Shown: positions 49,478 through 60,335, numbered from the stretch's first letter. The stretch is 64,000 nt of DNA from Bacillus methanolicus MGA3 (GCF_000724485.1 NZ_CP007739.1:2402843-2466842); one strand, 5' to 3'. The notes: generated from the letters alone by a model not told the origin. Made by a program: numbers and translations.

Positions 49478-49774
49478 TTATTTCAAAAGTTCTTTTCTAG
49501 ATTCCTCACTATTTATATCAAAATCAGTCAGTTTAAAAGCTTCAACAGTAGCAAAATTCATATATTCGTTCACTTGGACAGACAAGATTTCCTGAACAAT
49601 TTGATAGAGATGGATTTCCTCCCGAACTTTCTTCCATTTCTTTTTTGTTAAAAAGTCCCATAATTCCTGTTCGGTAATTTTTTCATAACCGAGCAATCGA
49701 AATTCGTTCAATTTGCTTTCCAATGCAGGTTTTACTAATGTGCGAAAACGATCATATTCATGGCCGACATTCAT
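49478..49774 (-). CDS. comN: Post-transcriptional competence regulator ComN
   Basis: A 98-residue helical protein beginning MNVGHEYDRFRTLVKPALESK, matching ComN (YrzD), which in B. subtilis promotes accumulation of comE mRNA and localises to poles and septa. LWDFLTKKKWKKVREEIHLY is the conserved basic core. ATG at 49772-49774 after GAGGAGG. Upstream of secDF and divergent from spoVB. The 202-base gap to secDF has no gene that I can see. Confidence 0.88.
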   Translation of the reverse strand: MNVGHEYDRFRTLVKPALESKLNEFRLLGYEKITEQELWDFLTKKKWKKVREEIHLYQIVQEILSVQVNEYMNFATVEAFKLTDFDINSEESRKELLK

Positions 49775-49908
49775 ATATAGCAGCCTCCTCGCCTTGATCT
49801 TATCGATTCTTATACTAAAAATACCCGGTCCTTGTCATGCTTTGTCCACTTATTTGCATATAGATAATTGTATATGATTACACGTATTTTGAGAAGGCAG
49901 GGAAAAGG

Positions 49909-51471
49909 ATGTCTAAGTTTCTTAAGGGAACGATTATTTTATTAATAGCGGGTTTAGTGACAAGAGTTTTAGGCTTTATCAATCGGATTGTCATTGCCCG
50001 TTTCATCGGCGAAGAAGGCGTTGGGCTTTATATGATGGCATTTCCGACTCTTATGCTTGTGATAGCCATTACTCAGCTTGGGCTGCCTGTTGCCATTTCA
50101 AAAAACGTAGCGGAGGCAGAAGCAAAAGGGGACTTTCAAAAGGTAAAAAAAATTCTCGTTGTTTCATTAGCAACAACTGTATCATTATCAGTTATTTTTA
50201 CTCCGTCGCTTATCATCTTGGCTCCTTATTTATCTGAAACTCTTTTTACCGATTCGCGCACAATTTATCCTTTGCTGGCAATTGCACCGATTGTTCCGAT
50301 CGTTGCCGTTTCATCCGTCATCCGCGGCTATTTTCAGGGAAGGCAAAATATGAAACCGGCAGCCTATTCGCAAATTCTGGAGCAAATTATTCGAATAGCT
50401 CTTATTGCAGTATTAACAAAAACATTTATTCCTTTTGGAATTGAATATGCAGCAGCAGCAGCTATGTTTGCGTCTGTCATCGGTGAATTGGTTTCTCTCG
50501 TTTTTTTAATGACAACCTTTAAACTTAAAAAGCGCTTTCCACTCAGAAAAAAGTTTTTTTCGTATATTCAATCAGGAAAAGCAACGTTTTACGAACTGAT
50601 GAATGTTGCACTTCCAACGACTGGAAGCCGGCTAATCGGAAATGTGTCCTGGTTTCTTGAACCTATCGTTGTCTCACACAGCCTGGCGCTTGCCGGTGTA
50701 GCAGCTGTGGATGCTACAAAACAGTATGGAGCTTTAACTGGGTATGCGTTGCCGCTTTTGCTTTTGCCGTCTTTTATTACGTATTCTTTAGCAACCTCAC
50801 TTGTACCCGCAATCAGTGAAGCAAATTCGCAAAATAATTCGCGCCTAATTGAATATCGTGTTCAACAATCGCTCCGATTTTCATTAATAACAGGCGGACT
50901 TGCTGTTGTTGTTCTTTACGTTTTAGCGGAAGAACTGATGCAAGTCATGTACGGTTCAAAAAGCGGTGCTCCATTTATTAAACTTTTGGCTCCTTTCTTT
51001 TTGTTCTACTATTACCAAGGCCCCTTGCAAGCAGTTCTTCAAGCACTGGACCTTGCAAGGGCGGCCATGATCAACAGTTTAATTGGAAATGTAGTAAAAA
51101 TTGCTGTTATTTTTCTTTTGGCAAGCCAGCCAGGGTTCGGTATTTACGGTGCGGCTTTAGGAATCGTTGTTGGATTTGTTCTTGTCACAATGCTCCACTG
51201 TGCAACAGTTATTAAAGCGATTTCATTCACATTTTTCATTCGTGATTACATAAAAACATTTATTGTTATGGGAGCTACGGGATGGTGCGGCTATTGGCTG
51301 ATGGAAAACAGTTTCCTGGGATCTCCGCTTTTTCTTAAAGTAATGGCTTCAGCAACCGGAATGACATTCATCTACTTTATTCTTCTGTTATTATTTGGAT
51401 TATTAAAAGGCGATGAAATAAAACGTATCCCATGGATAGGAAAGCCTCTTTCGAAACTATCTTTCAGATAA
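49909..51471 (+). CDS. spoVB: Stage V sporulation protein B, MOP-family flippase
   Basis: A polysaccharide-transporter/MATE-like membrane protein of 520 residues with around 14 membrane segments, needed for spore cortex synthesis in B. subtilis. The opening KGTIILLIAGLVTRVLGFI and GEEGVGLYMMAFPTLML, plus SVIRGYFQGRQNMKPAAYSQ, are family hallmarks. ATG at 49909. Expression under SigE is known for the homologue; I could not pin a promoter in the 134-base upstream gap. Confidence 0.94.
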   Translation: MSKFLKGTIILLIAGLVTRVLGFINRIVIARFIGEEGVGLYMMAFPTLMLVIAITQLGLPVAISKNVAEAEAKGDFQKVKKILVVSLATTVSLSVIFTPSLIILAPYLSETLFTDSRTIYPLLAIAPIVPIVAVSSVIRGYFQGRQNMKPAAYSQILEQIIRIALIAVLTKTFIPFGIEYAAAAAMFASVIGELVSLVFLMTTFKLKKRFPLRKKFFSYIQSGKATFYELMNVALPTTGSRLIGNVSWFLEPIVVSHSLALAGVAAVDATKQYGALTGYALPLLLLPSFITYSLATSLVPAISEANSQNNSRLIEYRVQQSLRFSLITGGLAVVVLYVLAEELMQVMYGSKSGAPFIKLLAPFFLFYYYQGPLQAVLQALDLARAAMINSLIGNVVKIAVIFLLASQPGFGIYGAALGIVVGFVLVTMLHCATVIKAISFTFFIRDYIKTFIVMGATGWCGYWLMENSFLGSPLFLKVMASATGMTFIYFILLLLFGLLKGDEIKRIPWIGKPLSKLSFR

Positions 51472-51475
51472 AATA

Positions 51476-51508
51476 AAAGCACGTGTGAATCGTTCAGCGT
51501 GCTTTTTT
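51476..51508 (+). terminator. Terminator after spoVB
   Basis: AAGCACG/CGTGCTT stem with a 14-nt loop and a T tract, 4 nt past the spoVB stop; it separates the convergent spoVB and yrbG. Confidence 0.75.
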
Positions 51509-51538
51509 GGTGGTTTTTCAAAAATAATTAAGTTAACT

Positions 51539-52183
51539 TTATTTCTGATCCTTAAGATCAATAAAAAACTGTCCATCCTGAAAGCTGCAAAATGAAATCT
51601 CTTTTATATCCTTATAGCCCATGTTGCGCAATTCCTGTCGAAGCCATAAATTTGTTTTATTAATATTTCTTAAGTTTTCTTCCTGAATGGCCCCGTCAAT
51701 AATAAGCGGCATCGTAATATTCCCTTTACTATCTTTTTTCTCAAAGACCGAAAGGTTTCCAGACGGCTCTAAAATCGCAAATTCGACATCGGCGATATTT
51801 TGAATTTTATTTTCCCTTAATTGCAGCATCAAATCATCAAAATTATACCGGTATTTCCTCATTGCTTCTTCGTCAATTTTTCCTTTATTAATAATAACCG
51901 TTGGCATGCCATCAACGATATCCCGAAATTTCTTACTTTTTAACGAAAGGAACGCAAGAACAAATTGGACAATCATTAATAATCCCATCGGCAGTACAGT
52001 ATGGCTAAGAGGATCCTTCGTATTTTCAATCGCCACAACCGCCAACTCCGCAACCATAATATTTACGACGAGATCTAAGACGCTCAATTCACCAATTTCC
52101 CTTTTGCCCATCAGCCGAAAAATAAGCAAAATCAAACCGTAAACGAATAATGTTCGAAATGTAATGAGAATGTATTCTTCCAT
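51539..52183 (-). CDS. yrbG: YrbG family membrane protein (DUF421/YetF type)
   Basis: A 214-residue protein with three N-terminal membrane segments ([56 protein letters not shown]) and a C-terminal cytosolic DUF421 domain ([15 protein letters not shown] and [16 protein letters not shown]). ATG 52181-52183 with GGGAG 8 nt upstream; the longer frame to 52387 has no support. Function is not established for this member; some relatives influence spore germination. Confidence 0.85.
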   Translation of the reverse strand: MEEYILITFRTLFVYGLILLIFRLMGKREIGELSVLDLVVNIMVAELAVVAIENTKDPLSHTVLPMGLLMIVQFVLAFLSLKSKKFRDIVDGMPTVIINKGKIDEEAMRKYRYNFDDLMLQLRENKIQNIADVEFAILEPSGNLSVFEKKDSKGNITMPLIIDGAIQEENLRNINKTNLWLRQELRNMGYKDIKEISFCSFQDGQFFIDLKDQK

Positions 52184-52356
52184 ATCAGGCACTCCCTTCA
52201 AGGCATTCAAATTTATTTTTTGCCGAAAAGACAAAAGTATTATGTGCAGGTTTTGGCAATTCAGATAAGTTTTTATTCTAATTCTGTTTTTCTTGAATAA
52301 GCATGTACTAGAAACAAGTTGTTTACATGAAGCGGCTTGATATATTGCCAGTCGGC

Positions 52357-52764
52357 ATGGAAAAGGAGAGGGTGAAAATAGAGACAAAAAGTTTCGGTAC
52401 GGCTGTTTTGTACGGGGTTATCGGAATATTCTTATTTGCGATAATAAGCAGCTTTATCTTTTCCCTTATTTTGCGGTTCACTTCTGCTCAAGAGTCCGGA
52501 ATCCAAACGATTGTAACGATCATATCCTTTACTACACTATTTCTCGGCGGTTTTATTTCAGGGGGAAAAGGGAAGCAAAAAGGGTGGCTGCTCGGGGGCT
52601 TAACAGGCCTTGTATATTCACTAATCGTCTTCTTGTTCCAATTTCTTGGCTTGGATAGTCTGTTTACATTGAAACAAGTTATTTATCATATCTGTTATAC
52701 CCTTGTGGCGATGATGGGGGGAATTCTCGGGGTAAATTTGTCGTCAAAAACAAGAAATTCATAA
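52357..52764 (+). CDS. yrzE: YrzE-type four-helix membrane protein (TIGR04086 family)
   Basis: About 135 residues with four hydrophobic segments ([20 protein letters not shown] and three more) and a glycine-rich loop [15 protein letters not shown] typical of the TIGR04086/YrzE family. Function unknown. The start is ambiguous: ATG 52357 has no ribosome site, while AAGGAGAGG lies immediately before GTG 52372, which is too close. Divergent from yrbG; a strong terminator follows. Confidence 0.75.
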   Translation: MEKERVKIETKSFGTAVLYGVIGIFLFAIISSFIFSLILRFTSAQESGIQTIVTIISFTTLFLGGFISGGKGKQKGWLLGGLTGLVYSLIVFLFQFLGLDSLFTLKQVIYHICYTLVAMMGGILGVNLSSKTRNS

Positions 52765-52797
52765 AAAAGCAATAAACTTAACTGTACTATAATGGTT

Positions 52798-52840
52798 AGA
52801 GGATATATGTTCAACATATGAACATATATCCTCTTTTTCA
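52798..52840 (+). terminator. Terminator after yrzE
   Basis: Perfect 16-bp stem AGAGGATATATGTTCA/TGAACATATATCCTCT with a 5-nt loop and five T bases. It also marks the left border of the TetR/MFS cassette; the reverse strand has few T bases. The 113 bases to the tetR stop hold no gene that I can support. Confidence 0.88.
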
Positions 52841-52953
52841 TGAACAATTCCATTGGCTGCCACAATTCCCACTATCATAGGAAACCCGATACTGCCAAGC
52901 CTTGAAAAGAACAGCAGCAAGCAATGAGCTAATACAATCCTTACCGGCCTGAA

Positions 52954-53574
52954 TTAATTCTGCTTTACTCCTAACAAGTTTTTTAGCATATGACGCAAGG
53001 TATTCATCTGTTGTTTTATTTTTACTTCTTCTGTACCTAAATAAATTGCTTCCATAATCAATCCATCTAAAAAGGCCACTACAAAACGTGCAACTTCAGA
53101 AATAGGAATCACGGGCTTAAATTCCCCATGGACGACTCCTTTTTGAAACAAAAGTTCAACTACTTTCACCGCTTTTTGATAGCGATTGAATAAAAAAGCA
53201 TCTTTGGTCTTTTCACGCAAATCAATCATGTAATACTCAAGAATTACTGGAATCAAGCTTTCATCTACTTCCATAATTTCTTGTTCCTGAGACTCCAAAA
53301 ACTGAAGTACTCCTTCCCAAATAGATGAAACATCATGATACAAAAGATCAATCTCTTCTTCTTGTTGCTTATCAATAAAATGGATTAATTCTTTAAACAG
53401 ATCTTCGCGATTGGAAAAATATAAATAGACCCCTCCCCGGCTCATGCCTGATTCATCAACGATATCTTGCATAGTTGTCTTTTCATATCCTTTTCTTTTA
53501 AAAACACGAATAGCTGCCTCTAATATCTTGCGACGGCGATATTCACGATGTTCTTCAGAAACTTTCGGTGACAT
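52954..53574 (-). CDS. TetR-family transcriptional repressor
   Basis: A 206-residue regulator. The N-terminal helix-turn-helix reads RRKILEAAIRVFKRKGYEKT then MQDIVDESGMSRGGVYLYFS with REDLFKELI, the canonical TetR fold; the C-terminal ligand domain is diverse. ATG 53572-53574 after GGAGGAGTCAG. It overlaps the 3' end of the MFS gene by 20 nt, so the pair is one message. Two palindromes at the promoter of that message are its probable autoregulatory operators. Effector unknown. Confidence 0.92.
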   Translation of the reverse strand: MSPKVSEEHREYRRRKILEAAIRVFKRKGYEKTTMQDIVDESGMSRGGVYLYFSNREDLFKELIHFIDKQQEEEIDLLYHDVSSIWEGVLQFLESQEQEIMEVDESLIPVILEYYMIDLREKTKDAFLFNRYQKAVKVVELLFQKGVVHGEFKPVIPISEVARFVVAFLDGLIMEAIYLGTEEVKIKQQMNTLRHMLKNLLGVKQN

Positions 53575-54796
53575 CTGACTCCTCCATTTCCATTTTTCTA
53601 TTGCTTAACAATAACAAACCAACAACCAGCAGTAAACCGCCAGAAACGATAAAAACGGGGATTATTCCAAAGAAAGTAGCTAAAATGCCTCCACTCAAAG
53701 GACCGACAATGGTTGCAAATGTACTTGCGCTATTGATCACGCCAAATACCCGACTCGTTAAATTCTCCGGTGTTTTCTTCTGGGCAGTTGCTTGAAATGG
53801 TACAATCACTGCACCAGCCATTCCACCACCCAACAAGGCAAGCAACGGACACCAAATCCATATCAATCCCAATTGAATTTGTGTAAAGCCGGCCAATAAA
53901 CCAAATGCAATTCCAATGCCAATCGATCCAATGGACATGGCCGGGATCGCAGGAACACCGCTTCGGCTGCTTAGCCATCCCGCTACTGCAAGAGTCCCCA
54001 GTCCTGTTGCTCCCATAATGACACCAAATAACTCTGTCGTCCCACCTGGAATCAGGCGAAACAATGTAATGAGCTGTGCATCAGCTAAAGTTATAACAAA
54101 CATCGATATACTAAATACAAAAGTTCCATACATCAAAAAGGAGGATCTTTTGATAAAGGAAAAACCTTCTTTCATCTGCATCAGTAGAGGAATGTCGTCT
54201 GATTTATTTTCTCCGCGATATTTTTCTGGGCGCTTTGGAACTCCTAACAATAACAATGCAGAAAGTAAAAATCCTCCTGCATTCATATAAAATGCAGACA
54301 TAGTTCCAAATACTGCAACAAGTACACCTCCCACAGCCGGACCAATAATTCGGCAGCCATAATCAATAACGGTGCTAATTCCAACTGCTTGATCCATATG
54401 TTCAACAGATACTATCTCACGTAATTTTCCATTTTTGGCCGGAGTAAAAATAGCTTCAAAGGTTCCTTTTAGTACAAGCAGAAGATAAATTTGCCACGTG
54501 TCAGTAGTAAACACGATAGAAAACATAATCACTGCACGAGCGATATCCGACAACATCATTAAAGTCTTTCTTTCAAGTCGATCAGCAAACAAACCTGCTA
54601 TCGGGCCAAATACAACAGTAGGAACACTTGTTGCCAAAACGACCATAGCCATTTCCAATGGTGTCGCATCTTTTTCAAAACCAAATAAAGCAAGTAAAGC
54701 TAAAATTACAATACCTTCACCAAGTGCTGAGGCTAATTGAGCTGTAATTAAAAAAAGGAAAGAACGGTTTTTCCATATTTGTTTTTTTTGATTCAT
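53555..54796 (-). CDS. MFS efflux transporter (MFS_3/EntS-like)
   Basis: A 413-residue major facilitator with about 12 membrane segments. It begins with the typical NRSFLFLITAQLASALGEGI; the motif A equivalent is GLFADRLERKTLMMLSDIAR, and AAFYMNAGGF-type segment SAFYMNAGGFLLSALLLLG is characteristic of macrolide/bacteriocin-type or enterobactin-like exporters. ATG 54794-54796 after GAGGTG. First gene of the cassette with tetR; a drug or peptide export role is inferred from that pairing. It is not part of the B. subtilis arrangement here. Confidence 0.9.
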   Translation of the reverse strand: MNQKKQIWKNRSFLFLITAQLASALGEGIVILALLALFGFEKDATPLEMAMVVLATSVPTVVFGPIAGLFADRLERKTLMMLSDIARAVIMFSIVFTTDTWQIYLLLVLKGTFEAIFTPAKNGKLREIVSVEHMDQAVGISTVIDYGCRIIGPAVGGVLVAVFGTMSAFYMNAGGFLLSALLLLGVPKRPEKYRGENKSDDIPLLMQMKEGFSFIKRSSFLMYGTFVFSISMFVITLADAQLITLFRLIPGGTTELFGVIMGATGLGTLAVAGWLSSRSGVPAIPAMSIGSIGIGIAFGLLAGFTQIQLGLIWIWCPLLALLGGGMAGAVIVPFQATAQKKTPENLTSRVFGVINSASTFATIVGPLSGGILATFFGIIPVFIVSGGLLLVVGLLLLSNRKMEMEESDVTESF

Positions 54797-54819
54797 GAAT
54801 ATCACCTCTTATAAAAAAT

Positions 54820-54831
54820 AACGACGTCGTT
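54820..54831. promoter_or_regulatory. Operator palindrome O2 (AACGACGTCGTT)
   Basis: A perfect 12-bp palindrome just downstream of the -10 element of the MFS-tetR promoter, near the expected transcription start. It shares the AACGAC half-site with O1 at 54843-54862. Probable TetR binding site. Confidence 0.7.
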
Positions 54832-54837
54832 GTCTTT

Positions 54838-54866
54838 ATTATAAACGACACAAATGTCGTTTTCAA
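54838..54866 (-). promoter_or_regulatory. SigA promoter of the MFS-tetR operon
   Basis: TTGAAA (54866-54861), exactly 17 nt, then TATAAT (54843-54838) on the minus strand: near-consensus and therefore strong unless repressed. Confidence 0.85.
54843..54862. promoter_or_regulatory. Operator palindrome O1 in the promoter spacer
   Basis: Eight-base perfect arms AAACGACA/TGTCGTTT around a 4-nt centre. It fills the 17-nt spacer between -35 and -10, so bound TetR would block polymerase directly. Shares the ACGAC half-site with O2. Confidence 0.75.
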
Positions 54867-54973
54867 CCATTTTTTGTTAAGAGGGCATTTTTATATTTTT
54901 TCTTCTCTTTTCATATGTTCAGCCGCCGATTTACATTTGATGCAACCCATTGATCATTCATGTCCAAACAACA

Positions 54974-55028
54974 AAAGGTAAGCAATCATATTAAACATGT
55001 TAAACATGCCTAATATGTGCTTACCTTT
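54974..55028 (-). terminator. Long imperfect hairpin after yajC
   Basis: A 55-nt near-palindrome: AAAGGTAAGCA/TGCTTACCTTT outside, ATATTA/TAATAT in the middle, CATGTT/AACATG inside. It lies 51 bases past the yajC stop, with only TTTTG as tail. It may terminate yajC or be a small mobile palindrome bordering the TetR/MFS cassette. Bases 54867-54973 hold nothing else recognised. Confidence 0.5.
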
Positions 55029-55078
55029 AACTTTTTTAAGCTTTTTAAATTTTTTTCTTGATTACAGTCTCTTCTTCT

Positions 55079-55360
55079 TTATTTTGCTGTTCCTTCGCCT
55101 GCCGGCTGGGTTACTTCGCGAACTGCAGTACGGTCATATGTAAGACGGCTTCCATCTCCGCATTTAATAACGATCGTATCTTCGTCAAGTGCATCGACGA
55201 TTCCATGAAGGCCGCCAATCGTCACAATTTTATCACCTTTTTTCAAATCGTTTTGCATTTGCTGAATCGCTTTTTGGCGTTTCTGCTGCGGGCGGATTAT
55301 TAAAAAGTAAAAAATTAAAAACATTAACAAAATCGGACCTAAAGAACTGATTAATTGCAT
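55079..55360 (-). CDS. yajC: Preprotein translocase accessory subunit YajC
   Basis: A 93-residue protein with one N-terminal membrane segment (GPILLMFLIFYFLIIRPQQKR, the diagnostic RPQQKR) and a small cytosolic domain with DLKKGDKIVTIGGLHGIV. It works with SecDF at SecYEG. B. subtilis name yrbF. ATG 55358-55360 after GGAGG. Last gene of the queA-tgt-yajC run. Confidence 0.95.
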   Translation of the reverse strand: MQLISSLGPILLMFLIFYFLIIRPQQKRQKAIQQMQNDLKKGDKIVTIGGLHGIVDALDEDTIVIKCGDGSRLTYDRTAVREVTQPAGEGTAK

Positions 55361-55386
55361 TCTTTTTCCTCCCTAGAAACTTGAAT

Positions 55387-56565
<1,179 letters not shown>

Positions 56566-57594
56566 TTAAAGTATTAACATTGCGTCTCCAAAGCTAAAAA
56601 AACGGTATTTTTCCTTAACTGCAATGTTATAGGCACGAAGAACATTCTCCCTGCCAGCAAGAGCAGAAACAAGCATGATCAGTGTTGATTTAGGCAAGTG
56701 AAAATTTGTGATCATACCATCAATCGCTTTAAAATCATATCCGGGATAGATGAATATATTTGTCCAGCCACTTTCAGCCACAAATTGGCCATTGTGGGCA
56801 AAAGCAATCGTTTCCAACGTTCTCGTTGAGGTTGTTCCGACTGTGATAATTCTTCCGCCTTGTTTTCGAACTTCGTTTAATAACGCGGCTGTTCCTTCAG
56901 ACATTTGATAGAACTCAGAATGCATTTCGTGTTTATCGACATCCTCAACACTTACCGGCCGGAAGGTTCCAAGGCCTACATGGAGTGTAATAAAAGCAAG
57001 ATGCACCCCCATCTCCTTTAGTTCTTCCAAAAGCTCTTCTGTAAAATGGAGCCCTGCCGTCGGTGCAGCAGCTGAACCTCTTTCCCGGGCATAAACTGTT
57101 TGGTAACGGTCTTTATCCTCAAGCTGTTCTTTTATATAAGGAGGAAGAGGCATTTCTCCGAGTTTTTCGAGCACTTCATAAAAAATCCCGTCATAATGAA
57201 AATCAAATATCCTTCCTCCATGCTCTGTCGTTCCGACACAAACAGCAGAAAGAACGCCATCGCCGAATTTGATGCGTGTTCCTTCCTTTACGCGCTTAGC
57301 TGGTTTTACGAGCGTTTCCCAGCGATCTCCATCCTGTTGTTTCAATAACAAAACTTCCACTTTAGCCCCTGTATCTGCTTTTAAACCGAACAGTCTCGCA
57401 GGAAGGACTTTGGTATCATTTAATACAAGACAGTCTCCTGCCTTCAAATATTCCTTGATATTTCGGAAAAAATCATGTTTGACATCGCCTGTCTCTTTAT
57501 CTAACACCATTAATCTGCTGTCCGTACGATTTTTTAACGGTGTCTGAGCGATTAGCTCTTCAGGAAGGTTAAAATCAAATAATTCTACTTTCAT
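56566..57594 (-). CDS. queA: S-adenosylmethionine:tRNA ribosyltransferase-isomerase
   Basis: QueA transfers the ribosyl part of SAM to preQ1 in tRNA, giving epoxyqueuosine. The opening [35 protein letters not shown] and [21 protein letters not shown] are diagnostic, as is the C-terminal GDAMLI. 342 residues; ATG 57592-57594 after AAGGTG. Upstream of tgt, its pathway predecessor in preQ1 insertion. Confidence 0.98.
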   Translation of the reverse strand: MKVELFDFNLPEELIAQTPLKNRTDSRLMVLDKETGDVKHDFFRNIKEYLKAGDCLVLNDTKVLPARLFGLKADTGAKVEVLLLKQQDGDRWETLVKPAKRVKEGTRIKFGDGVLSAVCVGTTEHGGRIFDFHYDGIFYEVLEKLGEMPLPPYIKEQLEDKDRYQTVYARERGSAAAPTAGLHFTEELLEELKEMGVHLAFITLHVGLGTFRPVSVEDVDKHEMHSEFYQMSEGTAALLNEVRKQGGRIITVGTTSTRTLETIAFAHNGQFVAESGWTNIFIYPGYDFKAIDGMITNFHLPKSTLIMLVSALAGRENVLRAYNIAVKEKYRFFSFGDAMLIL

Positions 57595-57632
57595 TTTGTC
57601 ACCTTAAATCTTTCATGAAATTATAATATTAT

Positions 57633-57839
57633 TTACCGAAAACGTCCGATAAAGTAAAAAATGGCAGAAAGTAATACACTTAATAAGATTGACGTTGCAA
57701 TTGGGAAGTAAAACGTTGTATTTCCTTTTTTAATAATAATATCTCCCGGTAGTTTTCCAATTGATATAAATTGCATCAAAAATCCGCCTATAAAAATAAT
57801 ACCACCAATGAGCATAAGCATTTTAGACAAACCTGTCAC
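57633..57839 (-). CDS. yrzS: Small two-helix membrane protein YrzS (DUF2905)
   Basis: A 68-residue protein with two membrane segments ([18 protein letters not shown] and [18 protein letters not shown]) joined by [20 protein letters not shown], the conserved DUF2905 loop. Function unknown. GTG start 57837-57839, 9 nt after GGAGG, overlapping the ruvB 3' end by 17 nt. Between ruvB and queA. Confidence 0.88.
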   Translation of the reverse strand: MTGLSKMLMLIGGIIFIGGFLMQFISIGKLPGDIIIKKGNTTFYFPIATSILLSVLLSAIFYFIGRFR

Positions 57840-58836
57840 TTCTTGGCACCTCCATTTTAAAATGGCGATAAACTAATTCTGTAACCATTCTTCCCCTTGG
57901 CGTTCTTTGAAGAAAACCAATCTGCAATAAATAAGGTTCGTAAACATCCTCAATTGTATGCGGTTCTTCACCAATTGTTGCTGCAATCGTTTCAAGGCCG
58001 ACCGGGCCACCCCTGAATTTTTCGATAATCCCTTTTAATAATTTATGGTCGATGTGGTCAAGGCCAAGACGATCTACCTGCATTAATTCTAATGCTTTCT
58101 CGGCAAGCTCCGCATTGATGGAGCCGTTTCCTATTACTTGGGCAAAATCCCTTACACGTCTTAGAAGTCTGTTTGCAATTCTTGGTGTTCCTCTTGATCT
58201 TTTGGCGATCTCTCTCGCAGCTTCGTGATCAATTTTGGTTTCTAGCAACTCTGAGGTTCGCATAACAATATCTTTTAATTGCTCTTCTGTATAGTATTCC
58301 AATCTGCTGAGAACCCCAAATCGATCTCTTAAGGGCGCTGACAAAGAACCAGCTCTCGTAGTAGCACCAACCAGCGTAAACGGTGGAAGATCAAGGCGGA
58401 CGGAGCGGGCGCTTGGTCCCTTTCCAATGACAATATCAAGGCAAAAATCCTCCATTGCCGGATATAATACTTCTTCGATCGATCTCGGCAGCCTGTGAAT
58501 TTCATCAATAAAAAGAACATCGCCTGGCTGAAGCGCAGTTAAAATGGCTGCCAAATCGCCGGGTCTTTCGATCGCAGGGCCTGCCGTTGTCCGAAAATTG
58601 ACTCCCATTTCATTGGCAATAATGGCTGCCAATGTTGTTTTTCCAAGTCCGGGCGGACCATAGAGAAGGACATGATCCAATGTTTCCTGGCGGAGCTTGG
58701 CTGCTTCAATAAAAACTTCCAAGTTTGCTTTTACTTTATCTTGGCCAATATACTGTTTTAACGTTTGCGGACGTAGACTGAGTTCAAAAGACATATCTTG
58801 AACATCGGCTTTACTAGAAATAATCCTTTCTTCCAT
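57823..58836 (-). CDS. ruvB: Holliday junction branch migration helicase RuvB
   Basis: The AAA+ motor of RuvAB, 337 residues. [19 protein letters not shown] opens the fold; Walker A is [16 protein letters not shown], Walker B is [10 protein letters not shown], sensor 1 is [20 protein letters not shown], and the winged-helix ends [22 protein letters not shown] 58834-58836 after AAGGGTG. Downstream of ruvA by 67 nt. Confidence 0.98.
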   Translation of the reverse strand: MEERIISSKADVQDMSFELSLRPQTLKQYIGQDKVKANLEVFIEAAKLRQETLDHVLLYGPPGLGKTTLAAIIANEMGVNFRTTAGPAIERPGDLAAILTALQPGDVLFIDEIHRLPRSIEEVLYPAMEDFCLDIVIGKGPSARSVRLDLPPFTLVGATTRAGSLSAPLRDRFGVLSRLEYYTEEQLKDIVMRTSELLETKIDHEAAREIAKRSRGTPRIANRLLRRVRDFAQVIGNGSINAELAEKALELMQVDRLGLDHIDHKLLKGIIEKFRGGPVGLETIAATIGEEPHTIEDVYEPYLLQIGFLQRTPRGRMVTELVYRHFKMEVPRSDRFV

Positions 58837-58903
58837 CCGTATCACCCTTTTGAATTCACTTCATACTGGCTTTATCAGGCTGAATGATCCTTGCTAACAA
58901 AAT

Positions 58904-59512
58904 TTATTTTAAGAGCTTTTGCAAAGCTTTTTTTATGTATTGTTCTGTTGAAAGCTTTTCCTTTTTTAATTCTGGAGAAATTTTTTTAATTTCTTTTTCC
59001 GAATACCCAAGTGCTTTTAAAGCGAGTACAGCTTCCTCAAATTCTGCCGAATAGCCTAGTGACCGCTGTTTATCATCAGGAGTAAACAAATTTGGAATGG
59101 AATCAGGCACAAGATCATGCAGTTTCCCCTTTAAATCTAGTATCATTTGTCTTGCTGTTTTTTTACCAACTCCAGGGAATTTTACAAGAAAAGCTTCATT
59201 TTCATTTTCAATTGCCTGAACAACCTGTTCCGGCTCACCAGAAGCAAGAATCGCAAGGGCTCCCTTCGGACCTATTCCGGAAACATTTAGAAGTTTCGTA
59301 AAAAGTGTTTTTTCTTCCCTTGATCGAAAACCGTATAAAGCTATTATATCTTGTCTTACATAATAATAGGTAAAGACGCAAACCTCTTTTCCGCTTTCTT
59401 TTGAATATAAAAATGGATTCGGAGTAGCTATTTGATACCCGATGCCGTTATTTTCGATAACAATATACTCAGGTCCGACGAATTCAACCGTTCCTTTAAT
59501 AAATTCAAACAA
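58904..59512 (-). CDS. ruvA: Holliday junction DNA-binding protein RuvA
   Basis: RuvA binds four-way junctions and recruits RuvB. The OB domain begins [20 protein letters not shown]; the two HhH motifs are [16 protein letters not shown] and [19 protein letters not shown]; domain III at the C-terminus contacts RuvB ([15 protein letters not shown]). I choose TTG 59510-59512, 8 nt after GGAGA, giving 202 residues as in related species; the frame to 59557 has no ribosome site. Confidence 0.97.
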   Translation of the reverse strand: MFEFIKGTVEFVGPEYIVIENNGIGYQIATPNPFLYSKESGKEVCVFTYYYVRQDIIALYGFRSREEKTLFTKLLNVSGIGPKGALAILASGEPEQVVQAIENENEAFLVKFPGVGKKTARQMILDLKGKLHDLVPDSIPNLFTPDDKQRSLGYSAEFEEAVLALKALGYSEKEIKKISPELKKEKLSTEQYIKKALQKLLK

Positions 59513-59630
59513 TGACCTTCTCTCCCCTGTTTTGCTGTACCTCATTGTATCATACAATTTTTACTGATACGAAAAAAATGGGTGTTTACCTTTAATCTAT
59601 TTCTATATAACGGTAATAAAAGATCGCAGG

Positions 59631-59663
59631 AAAGAGGCTGACATGGATCGTCAGCCCCTCTTT
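59631..59663 (-). terminator. Terminator after bofC
   Basis: AAAGAGGCTGAC/GTCAGCCCCTCTTT near-perfect stem with a 7-nt loop that overlaps the bofC stop codon. The T tail is weak. Belongs to the AAGAGGCTGAC arm type seen at 28870 and 39943. Confidence 0.65.
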
Positions 59664-60222
59664 ATGATTGATTTCCTTCTTTTGAATAATTTTTAAATGA
59701 TTCAAGTACTTCTTCATACCTGTCTTTTGTTTTAATGGGAATCCCCTGTTTAAGCTGCTCCCATTTTGTGCTCTCTAATTTCCCTAAATCAATTTGAAAA
59801 AATGATTGAATAATTTTTGAATGCCCGGGTTTACCATTATAGATTGTTAAAATTCCATCATCTGTAATTCCAAAATACCCATTTGACTTTAGCAAAGGCG
59901 AAATATCGTCAATCTGTTGCCGGAAAACTACTTTATTTTCCGACATATCCAGCAGATGCCATTGATTATATTTTGCCAAAAAATCTTGCATCGACCAAAT
60001 CGTTTCGTTTACTTTTTCTTCGCTTATTTCCCCATCTAAATATTTTCTTTCTAAAATGACCGTAACTTTGACAGGGTAAGAGTTGTAAAATTCATTTTCC
60101 GTTTTTTCTGTTTCTTGAGCAGATGCTAATCCGTCCACATGCCCTCCAAATTGCGGGATATAAAGTTCAGAAGTGAATACAACTATTAAAGTGAACACGA
60201 TCATCGTCCATTTGGTTCTCAT
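59662..60222 (-). CDS. bofC: Forespore-secreted checkpoint protein BofC
   Basis: A 186-residue protein with an N-terminal signal or anchor segment (WTMIVFTLIVVFTSELYI). BofC is made in the forespore and secreted to the intermembrane space, where in B. subtilis it restrains SpoIVB and so SigK activation. YPVKVTVILERKYLDGEISEE and GYFGITDDGILTIYNG are conserved. ATG 60220-60222. On the minus strand TGAATA at 60300-60295 resembles a SigG -35, but no good -10 follows. Next to ruvA as in B. subtilis. Confidence 0.9.
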   Translation of the reverse strand: MRTKWTMIVFTLIVVFTSELYIPQFGGHVDGLASAQETEKTENEFYNSYPVKVTVILERKYLDGEISEEKVNETIWSMQDFLAKYNQWHLLDMSENKVVFRQQIDDISPLLKSNGYFGITDDGILTIYNGKPGHSKIIQSFFQIDLGKLESTKWEQLKQGIPIKTKDRYEEVLESFKNYSKEGNQS

Positions 60223-60335
60223 AAATGATCACCTCATCTAAGATACGGAATTCCCATCCGCTTTTCAATTTATACACCAATAGTCTCACCATTTTATTCA
60301 AGTTTATTCCTTTGGTCAGGTCCGGACAACATAAT

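Noticed and set aside
52841..52953. Possible relic of a membrane-protein gene after tetR (in-frame hydrophobic stretch past the stop codon)
   Set aside because: The stretch is only about 40 codons, has no start and resembles no family I could name.
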